A DNA stretch of 64,000 bases from Bog-532 sp963828445. GTDB lineage: Bacteria > Actinomycetota > Actinomycetes > Streptosporangiales > Streptosporangiaceae. How positions within the stretch are numbered: the stretch's first letter is position 1; every line of letters begins with the position of its first letter. Of this stretch, positions 35,901 through 43,496 are shown piece after piece. The translations under genes were made by a program, and so were the position numbers. The notes under the pieces are model-generated. The model did no database searches. It saw only the letters and a program-made list of their open reading frames with translations, and was not told where the DNA came from. The DNA lies in NCBI GenBank assembly GCA_963828445.1, contig CAWHFP010000009.1, positions 186,001 to 250,000 on the forward strand, in the 5' to 3' direction.

Positions 35901-36519
35901 CCTGGCCAAGCTGGGCAAGGTCAACCCGCTGGCCCTGGAGGAGTACGCGGCCCTGCAGGAGCGGCACGCGTTCCTGGCCACTCAGCTCGAAGACCTCAAG
36001 AAGACCCGCCGCGACCTGCTCCTGGTGGTCAAGGAGGTCGACGACCGGGTCCAGGAGGTGTTCGCCTCCGCCTACGCCGACACGGCCCGGGAGTTCGAGC
36101 AGATCTTCTCCCGGTTGTTCCCCGGCGGCCAGGGCCGCCTGGTCCTGACCGAGCCCGACGACATGCTGGCCACCGGCATCGAGGTCGAGGCCCGCCCGCC
36201 CGGCAAGAAGGTCAAGCGCCTGTCCCTGCTGTCCGGCGGCGAGCGCTCCCTGACCGCCATCGCCTACCTGTGCGCCATCTTCAAGGCCCGCCCGTCCCCG
36301 TTCTACGTCCTGGACGAGGTCGAGGCCGCGCTCGACGACACCAACCTGCAACGCCTGCTGGCGGTGTTCATTGAGCTGCGGGAGTCCTCCCAGCTCATCG
36401 TGGTCACCCACCAGCGCCGCACGATGGAATGCGCCGACGCCCTCTACGGCGTCAGCATGCGCGGCGACGGCGTCTCCGCCGTCCTCTCCCAGCGCCTCCA
36501 CGAGCGCGAACCCGCCTAA
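32911..36519 (+). CDS. smc: Chromosome segregation protein SMC
   Basis: 1,202 residues, full length. Walker A GPNGSGKSNIVDAL is at 32-45; long coiled-coil arms (about 170-500 and 670-1010) flank the hinge (about 510-660, with GVIGPFAEAITVADGAQAAIAAALG); the signature LLSGGERSLTAIAYL is near 1107 and Walker B FYVLDEVEAALDD near 1131. Together with ScpAB it forms the condensin ring that organises newly replicated DNA. TTG start after AGGAGGGAGG; start codon is unusual but the N-terminal YLKSLTLRGFKSFA is exact. ftsY follows. Confidence 0.97.
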   Translation: MYLKSLTLRGFKSFASATSLRLEPGITCVVGPNGSGKSNIVDALAWVMGEQGAKSLRGGKMEDVVFAGTTSRPPLGRAEVTLTIDNADGALPIDYAEVTISRLMFRSGQSEYAINGDRCRLLDVQELLSDSGLGREMHVIVGQGQLDTVLHAGPEARRALIEEAAGVLKHRRRKEKALRKLEAMQANLTRLVDLTAELSRRLKPLGRQAEVARRAATIQADLRDSRLRLLADDYMTLAARLATDEADEAAVLARRTALETSLGEARRREAELDTAAQQHAAALAQAQETWFGLSSLAERLRSTAGLAEERHRHLSAEPVAERPGRDPDELDRQAAELREEEDILQARLDVGRERLTTAVAERSGAEAELARLERRIADDSRAAATRADRLAKLRGQVGAASSRQAAAAEELDRLAASAAEARVRAERAQAEHRQAAAAESGHDEGRAELAAAHEEATARLTSATAEVGELRKTEAEAIKRYTALQARVDTLQEAFRRGADASADLLATNGRFSGVIGPFAEAITVADGAQAAIAAALGAAANSVAVTDLNAAIAILTVLRESNAGTAGLVIAGHPDVGHSVASRSRSRSDRPDLPAGASYALDLVQASDELRPAVNQLLGGVVVAASLEQAADLMRATPGQRVVTRDGDVLGAHWATGGSAGQQSLIEVRAAADDAATGLQASQDQCEDAAQRLAVAVSAEAAARRAVEEARTRMRQADSAAAEISGRLGRLAGAARAAGDEVRRLETAIEAARHAGEKDETRLAELTERLAEAEQGEQAGPDEHDHTSEDASGAAEAKDTLAQRCTMARNAEMEARLEVRTVEERLRAIEGRADSLTAAATAERQARERAQARLRQRAAEATVARAVARGAALAVARAEQSLDAALARRTEAETATAAGADELKLVRARVRELAAELDTVVSSAHGAEIARAEHRLRLEQMEGHAVEEFGADAAQLVAEYGPDVPIPPPADAEEGTLPTAYDRAVQEKRADAAARDLAKLGKVNPLALEEYAALQERHAFLATQLEDLKKTRRDLLLVVKEVDDRVQEVFASAYADTAREFEQIFSRLFPGGQGRLVLTEPDDMLATGIEVEARPPGKKVKRLSLLSGGERSLTAIAYLCAIFKARPSPFYVLDEVEAALDDTNLQRLLAVFIELRESSQLIVVTHQRRTMECADALYGVSMRGDGVSAVLSQRLHEREPA

Positions 36520-36635
36520 CCCGCTCGGGCGCGCTCCAGCCCGGGTTTGCACACCCCACCTGGTGAGCAGATAGCCTCAGCCCGAGTCCGGAGCCGGAAC
36601 GAAACGGCCCAGCAGCCTGAGAGACTGAGATCGGC

Positions 36636-37820
36636 ATGGAAACTCTAATTCTCATCATTGTCCTGGCGGTCGTCTTCGTCGCCGTCGTGACCGAGGTGGG
36701 CTGGCTGACGCTGGTCCGCCCCCGCCGGCGTCTCCGCGGCCAGCCGACCGAGGTGGTGTCGCCGCCGGAAGCTCCCGGCCAGGACGAGCTGCGCACCCCG
36801 GCCGCGGGCGGGGACGAGGCCGCCCAGGCCGTCGCCACCCCGGCCGCGCCGCCACGAGCCCCGGAGCCCGCGGCCCCGGAGATCGAGAAGCCGCCGCCGT
36901 CGGCGGGCCGCCTGGTCCGCCTGCGCGACCGGCTGTCCCGGTCCCAGTCGTCGGTGGGCAGCGTGCTGCTGGGCCTGCTGTCGCGGGACCGGCTGGACGA
37001 CGACACCTGGGACGAGATCGAAGAGGTGCTGATCACCGCGGACGTGGGCGTGGCCCCGGCCCGGCAGATCGTCGAAGAACTGCGCACCAAGGTCAAGGTG
37101 CTCGGTGTCCGCGACGTGGACCAGGTCCGCGGGCTGCTGCGCACCGAGCTGATCAACCAGATCGGCCCGGACCTGAACCGGTCGCTGAACGAGGAGAAGC
37201 ACAGCGGGGCCCCGGCCGTCATGATGATGGTCGGCGTCAACGGCACCGGCAAGACCACCACGGCCGGCAAGCTGGCCCGTGTCCTGGTCGGCGACGGCAA
37301 GACCGTGCTGCTGGGGGCGGCCGACACGTTCCGCGCCGCCGCCGCCGATCAGCTGCAGACCTGGGGCGGTCGGGTCGGAGCCCAGACCGTGCGGGCCGAC
37401 CGTGACGGCGCCGACCCGGCCAGCGTGGCCTTTGACGCCGTGGCCAAGGGCGCCGAGCTCGACGTCGATGTCGTCCTGGTCGACACGGCCGGGCGCCTGC
37501 ACACCAAGACCGGCCTCATGGACGAGCTGGGCAAGGTCAAGCGGGTCATCGAGAAGCGCACCCCGGTCGACGAGGTGCTGCTGGTGCTGGACGCCACCAC
37601 CGGCCAGAACGGCCTGCGCCAGGCCCGCGTCTTCGCCGAGGTCGTGGACATCACCGGCATCGTGCTGACCAAGCTGGACGGCACCGCCAAGGGCGGCATC
37701 GTCGTCGCCGTCCAGCGCGAGCTGGGCGTCCCGGTCAAGCTGGTCGGCCTGGGCGAGGGCCCCGACGACCTGGCCCCCTTCGACCCCGCGACCTTCGTCG
37801 ACGCCATCCTGGACAGCTGA
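36636..37820 (+). CDS. ftsY: Signal recognition particle receptor FtsY
   Basis: 394 residues. A membrane segment at residues 2-25 (TLILIIVLAVVFVAVVTEVGW) anchors it, a Pro/Ala-rich acidic linker (35-90) follows, then the NG GTPase domain: GVNGTGKTTTAGKLA near 200, DTFRAAAADQLQ, DTAGRLHTK near 281 and TKLDGTAKGG near 346. Receives the SRP-ribosome complex at the membrane. smc-ftsY order is conserved in actinobacteria. N-terminal membrane anchoring is typical of actinobacterial FtsY. Confidence 0.96.
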   Translation: METLILIIVLAVVFVAVVTEVGWLTLVRPRRRLRGQPTEVVSPPEAPGQDELRTPAAGGDEAAQAVATPAAPPRAPEPAAPEIEKPPPSAGRLVRLRDRLSRSQSSVGSVLLGLLSRDRLDDDTWDEIEEVLITADVGVAPARQIVEELRTKVKVLGVRDVDQVRGLLRTELINQIGPDLNRSLNEEKHSGAPAVMMMVGVNGTGKTTTAGKLARVLVGDGKTVLLGAADTFRAAAADQLQTWGGRVGAQTVRADRDGADPASVAFDAVAKGAELDVDVVLVDTAGRLHTKTGLMDELGKVKRVIEKRTPVDEVLLVLDATTGQNGLRQARVFAEVVDITGIVLTKLDGTAKGGIVVAVQRELGVPVKLVGLGEGPDDLAPFDPATFVDAILDS

Positions 37821-37837
37821 CGACTCCGCAGGCTCCG

Positions 37838-38005
37838 ATGGAGCACCTCGTCGTCGCGGTGGTCCTGCGCCGCGGCGACGAGATCCTGCTCTGCCACCGG
37901 TCGCCGCGGCGCCGCTGGTATCCGGACGTGTGGGACTTCCCCGGCGGCCACGTCGAGCCCGGCGAGGATCCGCAGGCCGCGCTCCACCGCCTCCTCCGCG
38001 CCTGA
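37838..38005 (+). pseudogene. Truncated Nudix hydrolase
   Basis: 55 codons from ATG 37838, encoding MEHLVVAVVLRRGDEILLCH, WYPDVWDFPGGHVEPGE and then DPQAALHRLLRA before a stop. The Nudix box requires G-x5-E-x7-REUxEExG; the first glycines and Glu are present (GGHVEPGE) but the REL-xEE catalytic segment is missing, replaced by HRLLRA and a stop. The truncation point lies within a 50-base tandem repeat that follows. A full protein would be over 120 residues. Non-functional remnant. Confidence 0.75.
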
Positions 38006-38096
38006 CGCCCCCACCTCTCATGCCCCGACCGGCTCGCTTTCCGAAACGCGCCTGACGCCCCGGCCGCTCATGCGCCGAGCGGCTCGCCGTCGAAAG
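37997..38096. repeat. 50-base imperfect tandem duplication at the Nudix break
   Basis: Two copies with a period of 50 bases, 37997-38046 and 38047-38096, both starting cgcgcctgacgcccc and sharing ctcatg-cccga-cggctcgc; roughly 80-85 percent identical. The stop of the truncated Nudix gene (TGA) falls inside copy one. Confidence 0.8.
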
Positions 38097-38666
38097 GGCT
38101 GTTGTGGCGGGCGGGGCTGGAAGTGGATGCGGGCGGGCCGATCAGGCGGCCGATTGGCGGGGTCTTTTCGGCAGGTGGGCGGGTTTCTTCGGCAGGGGAG
38201 CCGCCTGGTTCGGCAATACGGAGCGTTGCTTTCGGGCGAGTCGGCCGGGTACGCAGGGCGATCAGCTCGGCCGGCGGCGGCCCGCCCAGCCCGTCGCTGA
38301 GCCGGCCGCGGAGCCAGCCAGCCCCCAGCCCTCAGCCCCGGCGACCCCGACGCCCCTTCGCCTGACCTCATGTACACCACACACCACATGAGCCACTCTG
38401 AGCTATCTCCGGCGCTCACGCATCAGGAGTGAGGGTGGTGGCGGGTCCAGGCGGTTGGAAGATCGGTCAGCTGACGGATGTAAAGTCCCCGGCGCCCAAT
38501 GCTATTTAACCCGCCGAATTTAACCCTGAATGTGCTTCACATATTGCGATCGATCTATTTGGCTGAAGCCCGAATCCGGTTGTCCCTATTCGGTGGAAAA
38601 AACTGCTTCATCACTTATGATGCTCGCGATTGGCCCAGTCGCCATTGTTCCCCGGAGTTGATGACC
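38097..38666. other. Non-coding, decayed stretch before the DGIDWD-motif gene
   Basis: About 570 bases with no convincing gene. The first half is GC-rich with low-complexity runs (ggccgat, ggcgggt). From roughly 38450 to 38800 the GC content drops to near half, unlike the rest of the window, with runs such as tatttaacccgccgaatttaac. It may contain the promoter of the following pair of genes. No RNA gene or mobile element seen. Confidence 0.5.
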
Positions 38667-39092
38667 ATGGATACCTGGCGCCCAGTGTCGACCGCATACG
38701 GTGCGTGCTCGAATACAGAACGTTCTAATCACTGGGACGGCGCGGTGTCGGCAATCGGCAACGAATCGTCGGCAGGCGCATTTATCGGCAAGCATCGCTG
38801 GATTTCGGTCATTCGTTCCTGGTTTTGGGCCGGGTCCGGGGCGCGCCGACGGCGGGGCGGCCGCCGGTGGGCCTGGCGGTACCTGGACGGTGGGATCGAC
38901 GGGGATCTCGCGCTGCTCCTGGCCGTGCGCAGCCAGCATGACGGCATCGACTGGGACCGGCTCGCCGACCCGGTCGGCCCTGCAAGCGAGCTGACCGGCC
39001 ACTCGGCCGGACCCAGCGACCCGGCGGCCCGCGGCCAGTACGACGGCATCGACTGGGACTGCGCCCGGGATCCGGGGGAGCGTGTGCCGTGA
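38667..39092 (+). CDS. Small protein with duplicated DGIDWD motif, coupled to DivIVA-like gene
   Basis: 141 residues from the ATG at 38667 (GGAG nine bases upstream); longer starts at 38499 and 38661 are possible. N-terminal half unremarkable and of lower GC, then an Arg-rich segment (ARRRRGGRRWAWRYLDGG, residues 70-87) and two near-identical repeats, QHDGIDWDRLADP and QYDGIDWDCARDP, near the C-terminus, encoded by a shared 16-base stretch. Its stop overlaps the start of the DivIVA-like gene as GTGA, so the two are expressed together. I do not recognise the protein; no enzyme motif or membrane segment is visible except one possible hydrophobic patch SVIRSWFWAG. Confidence 0.55.
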   Translation: MDTWRPVSTAYGACSNTERSNHWDGAVSAIGNESSAGAFIGKHRWISVIRSWFWAGSGARRRRGGRRWAWRYLDGGIDGDLALLLAVRSQHDGIDWDRLADPVGPASELTGHSAGPSDPAARGQYDGIDWDCARDPGERVP

Positions 39093-40525
39093 CTCCACGC
39101 TTGCCGGACGGGGCCCGGCTCACCCCCGGCCGCGTCCGGTCGATGACCTTCCGCCTGGCCCGGCTGGGTCATCGCGGTCTCGACGAGGACGACGTGCGGG
39201 ACTTCTGCGGCCAGGTGGAAGCCGAACTGACCCAGTTGCTGGAGGAACGAAACGCGTTCCAGCGTGAGGTGCACCGGCTGCGCAGCTGGGCCCGGGCCCA
39301 GAACCAGGCTGGGAGTCACGCCCGGAACCGGGCCGGGACCGGGCCGGCCCTGCCCCTGGGGGCCCCGACCACGGCCGAGGCCGGAGCCAGATGGGCCGCG
39401 GAGCCGTACGCGGCGGTCGAGGCGCGAGCCGCCGGGCCGGGTGAGGCGCGAGCGGCCGGGATCGCCGGGGTGCCCGCGCTGGCCAGCGCGCGCGGCGGGC
39501 ACTCGCTCACCCCGCCGTACGGTCTGGGCCTGGCGGCGCCGCGGTGCCGGCACCAGGACGCGCACGGCCAGGCCGTCCGCATCCTGGCCAAGGCCCAGCA
39601 GACCGCCGATCAGTACGTCTCCGACGCCCACGCCTACAGCCGGACCGTGGCCCATGACGCCCAGCGGCGGCGCGAGCGGATCCTGGCCGAGGCCCACGCC
39701 CAGGCCACCGTCCTGCTCGAACAGGCCCACCAGGCCGCCGTCCGGGCCGGCTTCACCCAGGACCAGAACCCGGCCCGGCCGCGAGGTGGCCGCCGCTGGA
39801 CCAGGGCCCCGCCCGTCACCCGGGCGCCCTCCCGCTGGGTCAGGGCCCCACCCACCCAGCGGCCATGGCCCCCGCCGTGCCCGCGCCCGCCTTGCCCGCC
39901 CCCGTGCCGGAGCCGGAGCCGCGCCCGCCCGCGCCCGCGCGCGCCCCGGACCGGACCCGCAGCCGCCGAGCCCGGCGATCTACAACGCCGTGGTCGCCCG
40001 CTACCCGCACATGGCCCCGGTCCGCCGGGAGCTGCCCGGCCAGCCGCCGCCAGACCCGCCTCCGGCCCAGCCGCCGGACCCGCCGCCAGCCCCGCCTCCA
40101 TGTACGACTTCCCGCCCCGCTACGGCCCCGACCCCACCGGCGACACCAGCGCCCCCCGGGCCGGCAGCGGCCCGACCGGCCCGACCGGCCAGAGAGCCCG
40201 GACCGGAACGGGCGCCCACCGGGCCAGCCAGCCGCGGACCAGCAGGACCAGTAACTATCCCGAGCCCTCCGGCCACAACCTGCCCGCGCCGCCCCCGGAT
40301 TACAGCACGGTCATCGACTATCCCGGGCCGGCCGGTGACTATCAGGCGCTAGGTCCGGTGCACCACGAGCCGCCCCGGGACCGTCCCCGCGACCGGCGCG
40401 ACCGTTCCGGCCGGAACAACGCCTGGTTCAACCGGGGCTCCAGCGACGAGACTGACCGCGAGGCCCGCCGTTACCTGGACCAGTACCGGGACCCCGGTTC
40501 CGGCGAGTCCCGGTTCCCGTTCTGA
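39089..40525 (+). CDS. DivIVA-domain-like coiled-coil protein, probably with compensating frameshifts
   Basis: GTG start overlapping the previous gene. The N-terminal LTPGRVRSMTFRLARLGHRGLDEDDV followed by FCGQVEAELTQLLEERNAFQREV matches the DivIVA N-terminal domain and coiled coil (residues 10-70); a second helical region, AVRILAKAQQTADQYVSDAHAY to EQAHQAA near 165-230, is also DivIVA-like. The middle (about residues 235-340) reads as Cys/Arg/Pro-rich nonsense, while other frames there give sensible sequence (GPARHPGALPLGQGPTHPAA in one, SPAIYNAVVARYPHMAPVRR in the next) before the original frame resumes at MYDFPPRYG. Three successive one-base losses would explain this. DivIVA proteins mark curved membrane and organise polar growth. 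Confidence 0.7.
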   Translation: MTPRLPDGARLTPGRVRSMTFRLARLGHRGLDEDDVRDFCGQVEAELTQLLEERNAFQREVHRLRSWARAQNQAGSHARNRAGTGPALPLGAPTTAEAGARWAAEPYAAVEARAAGPGEARAAGIAGVPALASARGGHSLTPPYGLGLAAPRCRHQDAHGQAVRILAKAQQTADQYVSDAHAYSRTVAHDAQRRRERILAEAHAQATVLLEQAHQAAVRAGFTQDQNPARPRGGRRWTRAPPVTRAPSRWVRAPPTQRPWPPPCPRPPCPPPCRSRSRARPRPRAPRTGPAAAEPGDLQRRGRPLPAHGPGPPGAARPAAARPASGPAAGPAASPASMYDFPPRYGPDPTGDTSAPRAGSGPTGPTGQRARTGTGAHRASQPRTSRTSNYPEPSGHNLPAPPPDYSTVIDYPGPAGDYQALGPVHHEPPRDRPRDRRDRSGRNNAWFNRGSSDETDREARRYLDQYRDPGSGESRFPF

Positions 40526-40537
40526 ACCGCCCGCCCC

Positions 40538-40588
40538 AGCCACCCCGAGCCGCCCCGAGCCGCCCGAGCCAGCCCGAGCCGCCCCCAC
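40538..40588. repeat. Short tandem repeat of cccgagccg-type units
   Basis: Between the DivIVA-like gene stop and glnB, units of nine to ten bases (ccgagccgcc, ccgagccgc, cgagccagc) repeat four to five times. Simple-sequence repeat; no function seen. The remaining bases to 40728 hold the presumptive glnB promoter. Confidence 0.5.
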
Positions 40589-40728
40589 GGCCCGCCCCGC
40601 CCCCTCGAACCCCGGGAAACGTGTCCGTAACATAAGCCGGGCCGGTTTCACGTTGCCGACACATTTTGGCATGGCGGTGGAAACTCCTGTGCCCGAAAGT
40701 AACGGCCAGGAGAGGAAAGGGTGTCCGC

Positions 40729-41067
40729 ATGAAGCTCGTCACCGCGATCATCAAGCCATTCAAGCTGGACGACGTCAAATCCGCCCTGCAAGCGTTCGGG
40801 GTCAACGGCATGACCGTGGTCGAGTCGAGCGGCTACGGCCGCCAGCGTGGCCACACCGAGGTTTACCGGGGCGCCGAATATCAGGTCGATCTGGTGCCCA
40901 AGGTCAGGCTCGAAGTCCTGTGCGACGACGAGGACGCCGACGATCTGATCGGAGTCATCGTCAAGGCCGCGCAGACCGGGCGCATCGGCGACGGCAAGGT
41001 CTGGTCGACCCCGGTCGACTCGGTGGTCAGAGTCCGCACTGGAGAACGCGGGCCCGACGCCATCTAG
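40729..41067 (+). CDS. glnB: Nitrogen regulatory protein P-II
   Basis: 112 residues, full PII length. MKLVTAIIKPFKLDDVK, the T-loop with the modifiable Tyr51 in GHTEVYRGAEYQVDLVPK, and DGKVWSTPVDSVVRVRTGERG are all conserved. Signals nitrogen and energy status by binding 2-oxoglutarate and ATP; in actinobacteria the Tyr is adenylylated by GlnD. GlnD follows 36 bases downstream. An amtB ammonium transporter, usual before this gene in actinobacteria, is absent in this window. Start at 40729 with GGAGAGGAAAGG upstream. Confidence 0.97.
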   Translation: MKLVTAIIKPFKLDDVKSALQAFGVNGMTVVESSGYGRQRGHTEVYRGAEYQVDLVPKVRLEVLCDDEDADDLIGVIVKAAQTGRIGDGKVWSTPVDSVVRVRTGERGPDAI

Positions 41068-41103
41068 CCCCCGCCGGGACCGAGACGGGGAACGGGGAGC
41101 TGA

Positions 41104-43326
41104 GTGGCCGTGATGACATCGTTCGCCGCCGACCGGGCCCGCCGGAGCACGGAAACCGACCGCTGGCTGGCGGGCATGCTCGGCGCCGAACCAGGGGTCG
41201 CCCTGGTGGCCGTGGGGGGATACGGCCGCCGGGAACTACTGCCCGGCAGCGACCTGGACGTGCTCCTGCTGCACGCCGGGCGGGAGGGGATCGCCTCGAT
41301 CGCGGACCGGATCTGGTATCCGGTCTGGGACTCCGGCGCGCGGCTGGACCACGCGGTCCGGACCGTGCCCCAGGCGCGCCGGGTGGCCCGGGCCGACCTC
41401 AAGGTCGCGCTCGGGCTGCTCAACTCCAGGCACGTGGCCGGGGACCCCAGCCTGACCATGCAACTGCGCGAGGGCGCCCTGGAGGACTGGCGGGCCGGGG
41501 CCCGGACCCGGCTGGCCGAGCTGCGTGAACTGCACAACGAGCGGACCCGTCTCTTCGGCGAACTGGCCTTCCTGCTCGAACCCGATCTGAAGGAAGCCCG
41601 CGGCGGCCTGCGCGACGTGCACGCCATCCAGGCCATCGCCGCGGCCTGGGTCGCGTCCGCGCCGGGGCCGCGGGCCCGGGCCGCCTACGAGTCGATCCTG
41701 GACGCGCGGCACATCCTGCACGAGATCACCGGGCGGTCCTCGGACCGGCTGGTCCAGGAGGAGCACGACGAGGTGGCCCGGGCCGCCGGGCTGCTCGACG
41801 GGGACGCGCTGCTGCGCGAGCTGGCGGGCGCGGGCCGGACCGTGGCCTACGCCGTCGACCACGCGTTCCGGCAGGCCGAACGGGCCTCGGGCCGGCGGTT
41901 GCGGCGGCGGAAGCTGGAACGCCGGCCGCTGGCCGACGGTGTGGTCGAACAGGACGGGGAGGTCGTCCTGGCCCGCGCGGCCGACCCGGTCTCGGACCCG
42001 GTCCTGCTGCTGCGGGCGGCGGCCGCGGCCGCTCAGGCGGGCCGCCCGCTGGCCCCCCGGGCCCTGGCCCGGCTGGCCGAGTCGCCGCCGCTGCCGGTGC
42101 CCTGGCCGCCCGAGGCCCGGGACGCCCTGATCGCCTTGCTCGGGGCGGGCCCGGAGGCCATCGCGGTGTGGGAGGCCCTGGATCAGGAGGGCCTGATCAT
42201 CGGGCTCATCCCGGACTGGGAGCGGGTCCGCAACCGGCCCCAGCGCAACCCGCTGCACACGTTCACCGTGGACCGGCATCTGGTCGAGGCGGCCGCGCAC
42301 GCGGCGACCATGACCCGCGACGTGGCCCGGCCCGACCTGCTCCTGGTGTCCGCCCTCCTGCACGACCTGGGCAAGGGCTGGCCCGGCGACCACAGCGTCA
42401 CCGGCGAGGTGGTGGCCCGCGACGTGGCCCACCGGGTCGGGTTCAGTGACGCTGACGCGGAACTGGTGGCCCAGGCCGCCCGGCACCACCTGCTGCTGCC
42501 CATGGTCGCGACCCGCCGCGACCTGGACGACCCGGTGACCGTGGAGCAGGTGGCCCGCACGGTCGGCAGCCGGCCGCTGCTGGAACTGCTGCACGCCCTG
42601 GCCACGGCCGACGGCCTGGCCACGGGCCCCGCGGCCTGGAACGACTGGAAGGCGGGCCTGGTGTCGGATCTGGTCCGCCGGGTCAGCGCGGTGCTGGCCG
42701 GCGACCCCCCGCCCGGCCCCGGGCCGCTGCGGGAGGACCAGGTGGCCCTGGCCAAGGAGGGCCGCCCGGCCGCCGTGGTCACCGAGCACGAGGTCACGGT
42801 GGTGGCCCCGGACCGGCCGGGCCTGCTCTGGCGGGCCGCGGGCGTGCTGGCCTCACACCGGCTGACCGTGCGCGGGGCCAACGCGACCTCGGTCGGCTCG
42901 ACCGCGGTGGCCGTGTTCAACGTGGCGTCCGAGTACGGCGACCCGCCCGACCGCTCGCTGGTCGCCAGCGACCTGCGGCGGATGCTCGAAGGCCGGCTCG
43001 ACGTGGAGGAACGGCTGGAACGCCGGGCCCGGGCCGCCCGCCCGGCCGGCGCCACGGTGGCCCCGCCCAAGGTGACGCTGGTGGACGGGGCCTCGCTGAC
43101 CGCGACCGTGGTCGAGGTGCGCGCGCACGACGAGCCGGGACTGCTGTGGCGGATCGGCCGCGCCCTGGGGGGCTGCGGGCTGGACCTCCGGTCGGCCCGG
43201 GTCGAGACGCTGGGGGCCGAGGCGGTCGACGTGTTCTACGTCGCCGACGAGAACGGTCAGCCGCTGACCAGCCGGGACGTCCGCTCGGCCACGGTCGAGG
43301 CGGTGCTCGCCGCCTTGTCCGCCTAG
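41104..43326 (+). CDS. glnD: PII nucleotidyl-transferase/removing enzyme GlnD
   Basis: 740 residues. Modifies and de-modifies PII. The nucleotidyltransferase motif GGYGRRELLPGSDLDVLLL is at 38-56, the HD hydrolase motif LLHDLGKGWPGDHSVTG near 418 (metal-binding HD), and two C-terminal ACT domains near 563-635 and 665-740 for glutamine sensing (VVAPDRPGLLWRAAGVLASH and VRAHDEPGLLWRIGRAL). GTG 41104 follows GGGGAG by four bases; an ATG at 41113 is possible. Shorter than the E. coli enzyme but standard for actinobacteria. Confidence 0.95.
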   Translation: MAVMTSFAADRARRSTETDRWLAGMLGAEPGVALVAVGGYGRRELLPGSDLDVLLLHAGREGIASIADRIWYPVWDSGARLDHAVRTVPQARRVARADLKVALGLLNSRHVAGDPSLTMQLREGALEDWRAGARTRLAELRELHNERTRLFGELAFLLEPDLKEARGGLRDVHAIQAIAAAWVASAPGPRARAAYESILDARHILHEITGRSSDRLVQEEHDEVARAAGLLDGDALLRELAGAGRTVAYAVDHAFRQAERASGRRLRRRKLERRPLADGVVEQDGEVVLARAADPVSDPVLLLRAAAAAAQAGRPLAPRALARLAESPPLPVPWPPEARDALIALLGAGPEAIAVWEALDQEGLIIGLIPDWERVRNRPQRNPLHTFTVDRHLVEAAAHAATMTRDVARPDLLLVSALLHDLGKGWPGDHSVTGEVVARDVAHRVGFSDADAELVAQAARHHLLLPMVATRRDLDDPVTVEQVARTVGSRPLLELLHALATADGLATGPAAWNDWKAGLVSDLVRRVSAVLAGDPPPGPGPLREDQVALAKEGRPAAVVTEHEVTVVAPDRPGLLWRAAGVLASHRLTVRGANATSVGSTAVAVFNVASEYGDPPDRSLVASDLRRMLEGRLDVEERLERRARAARPAGATVAPPKVTLVDGASLTATVVEVRAHDEPGLLWRIGRALGGCGLDLRSARVETLGAEAVDVFYVADENGQPLTSRDVRSATVEAVLAALSA

Positions 43327-43496
43327 GAGCCCGGCCGCCTGGGAGCCCGGCCGCCGGACGCCAACCGTTCCGAGGGAGCCAGCACGCGACCTTCAATCAA
43401 TTTAATATCCCCTTGGCTGACGACGGACGCCGCGCAAACCTGAGCAGATAGCCTGGATAGACGAATACGCGCGCTGCGTGAGGATGGCTAAGAAAC

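Noticed and set aside
38018..38419. 133-codon minus-strand frame and plus-strand frames 38070-38391
   Set aside because: Low-complexity composition, no domain, no ribosome site; region appears decayed.
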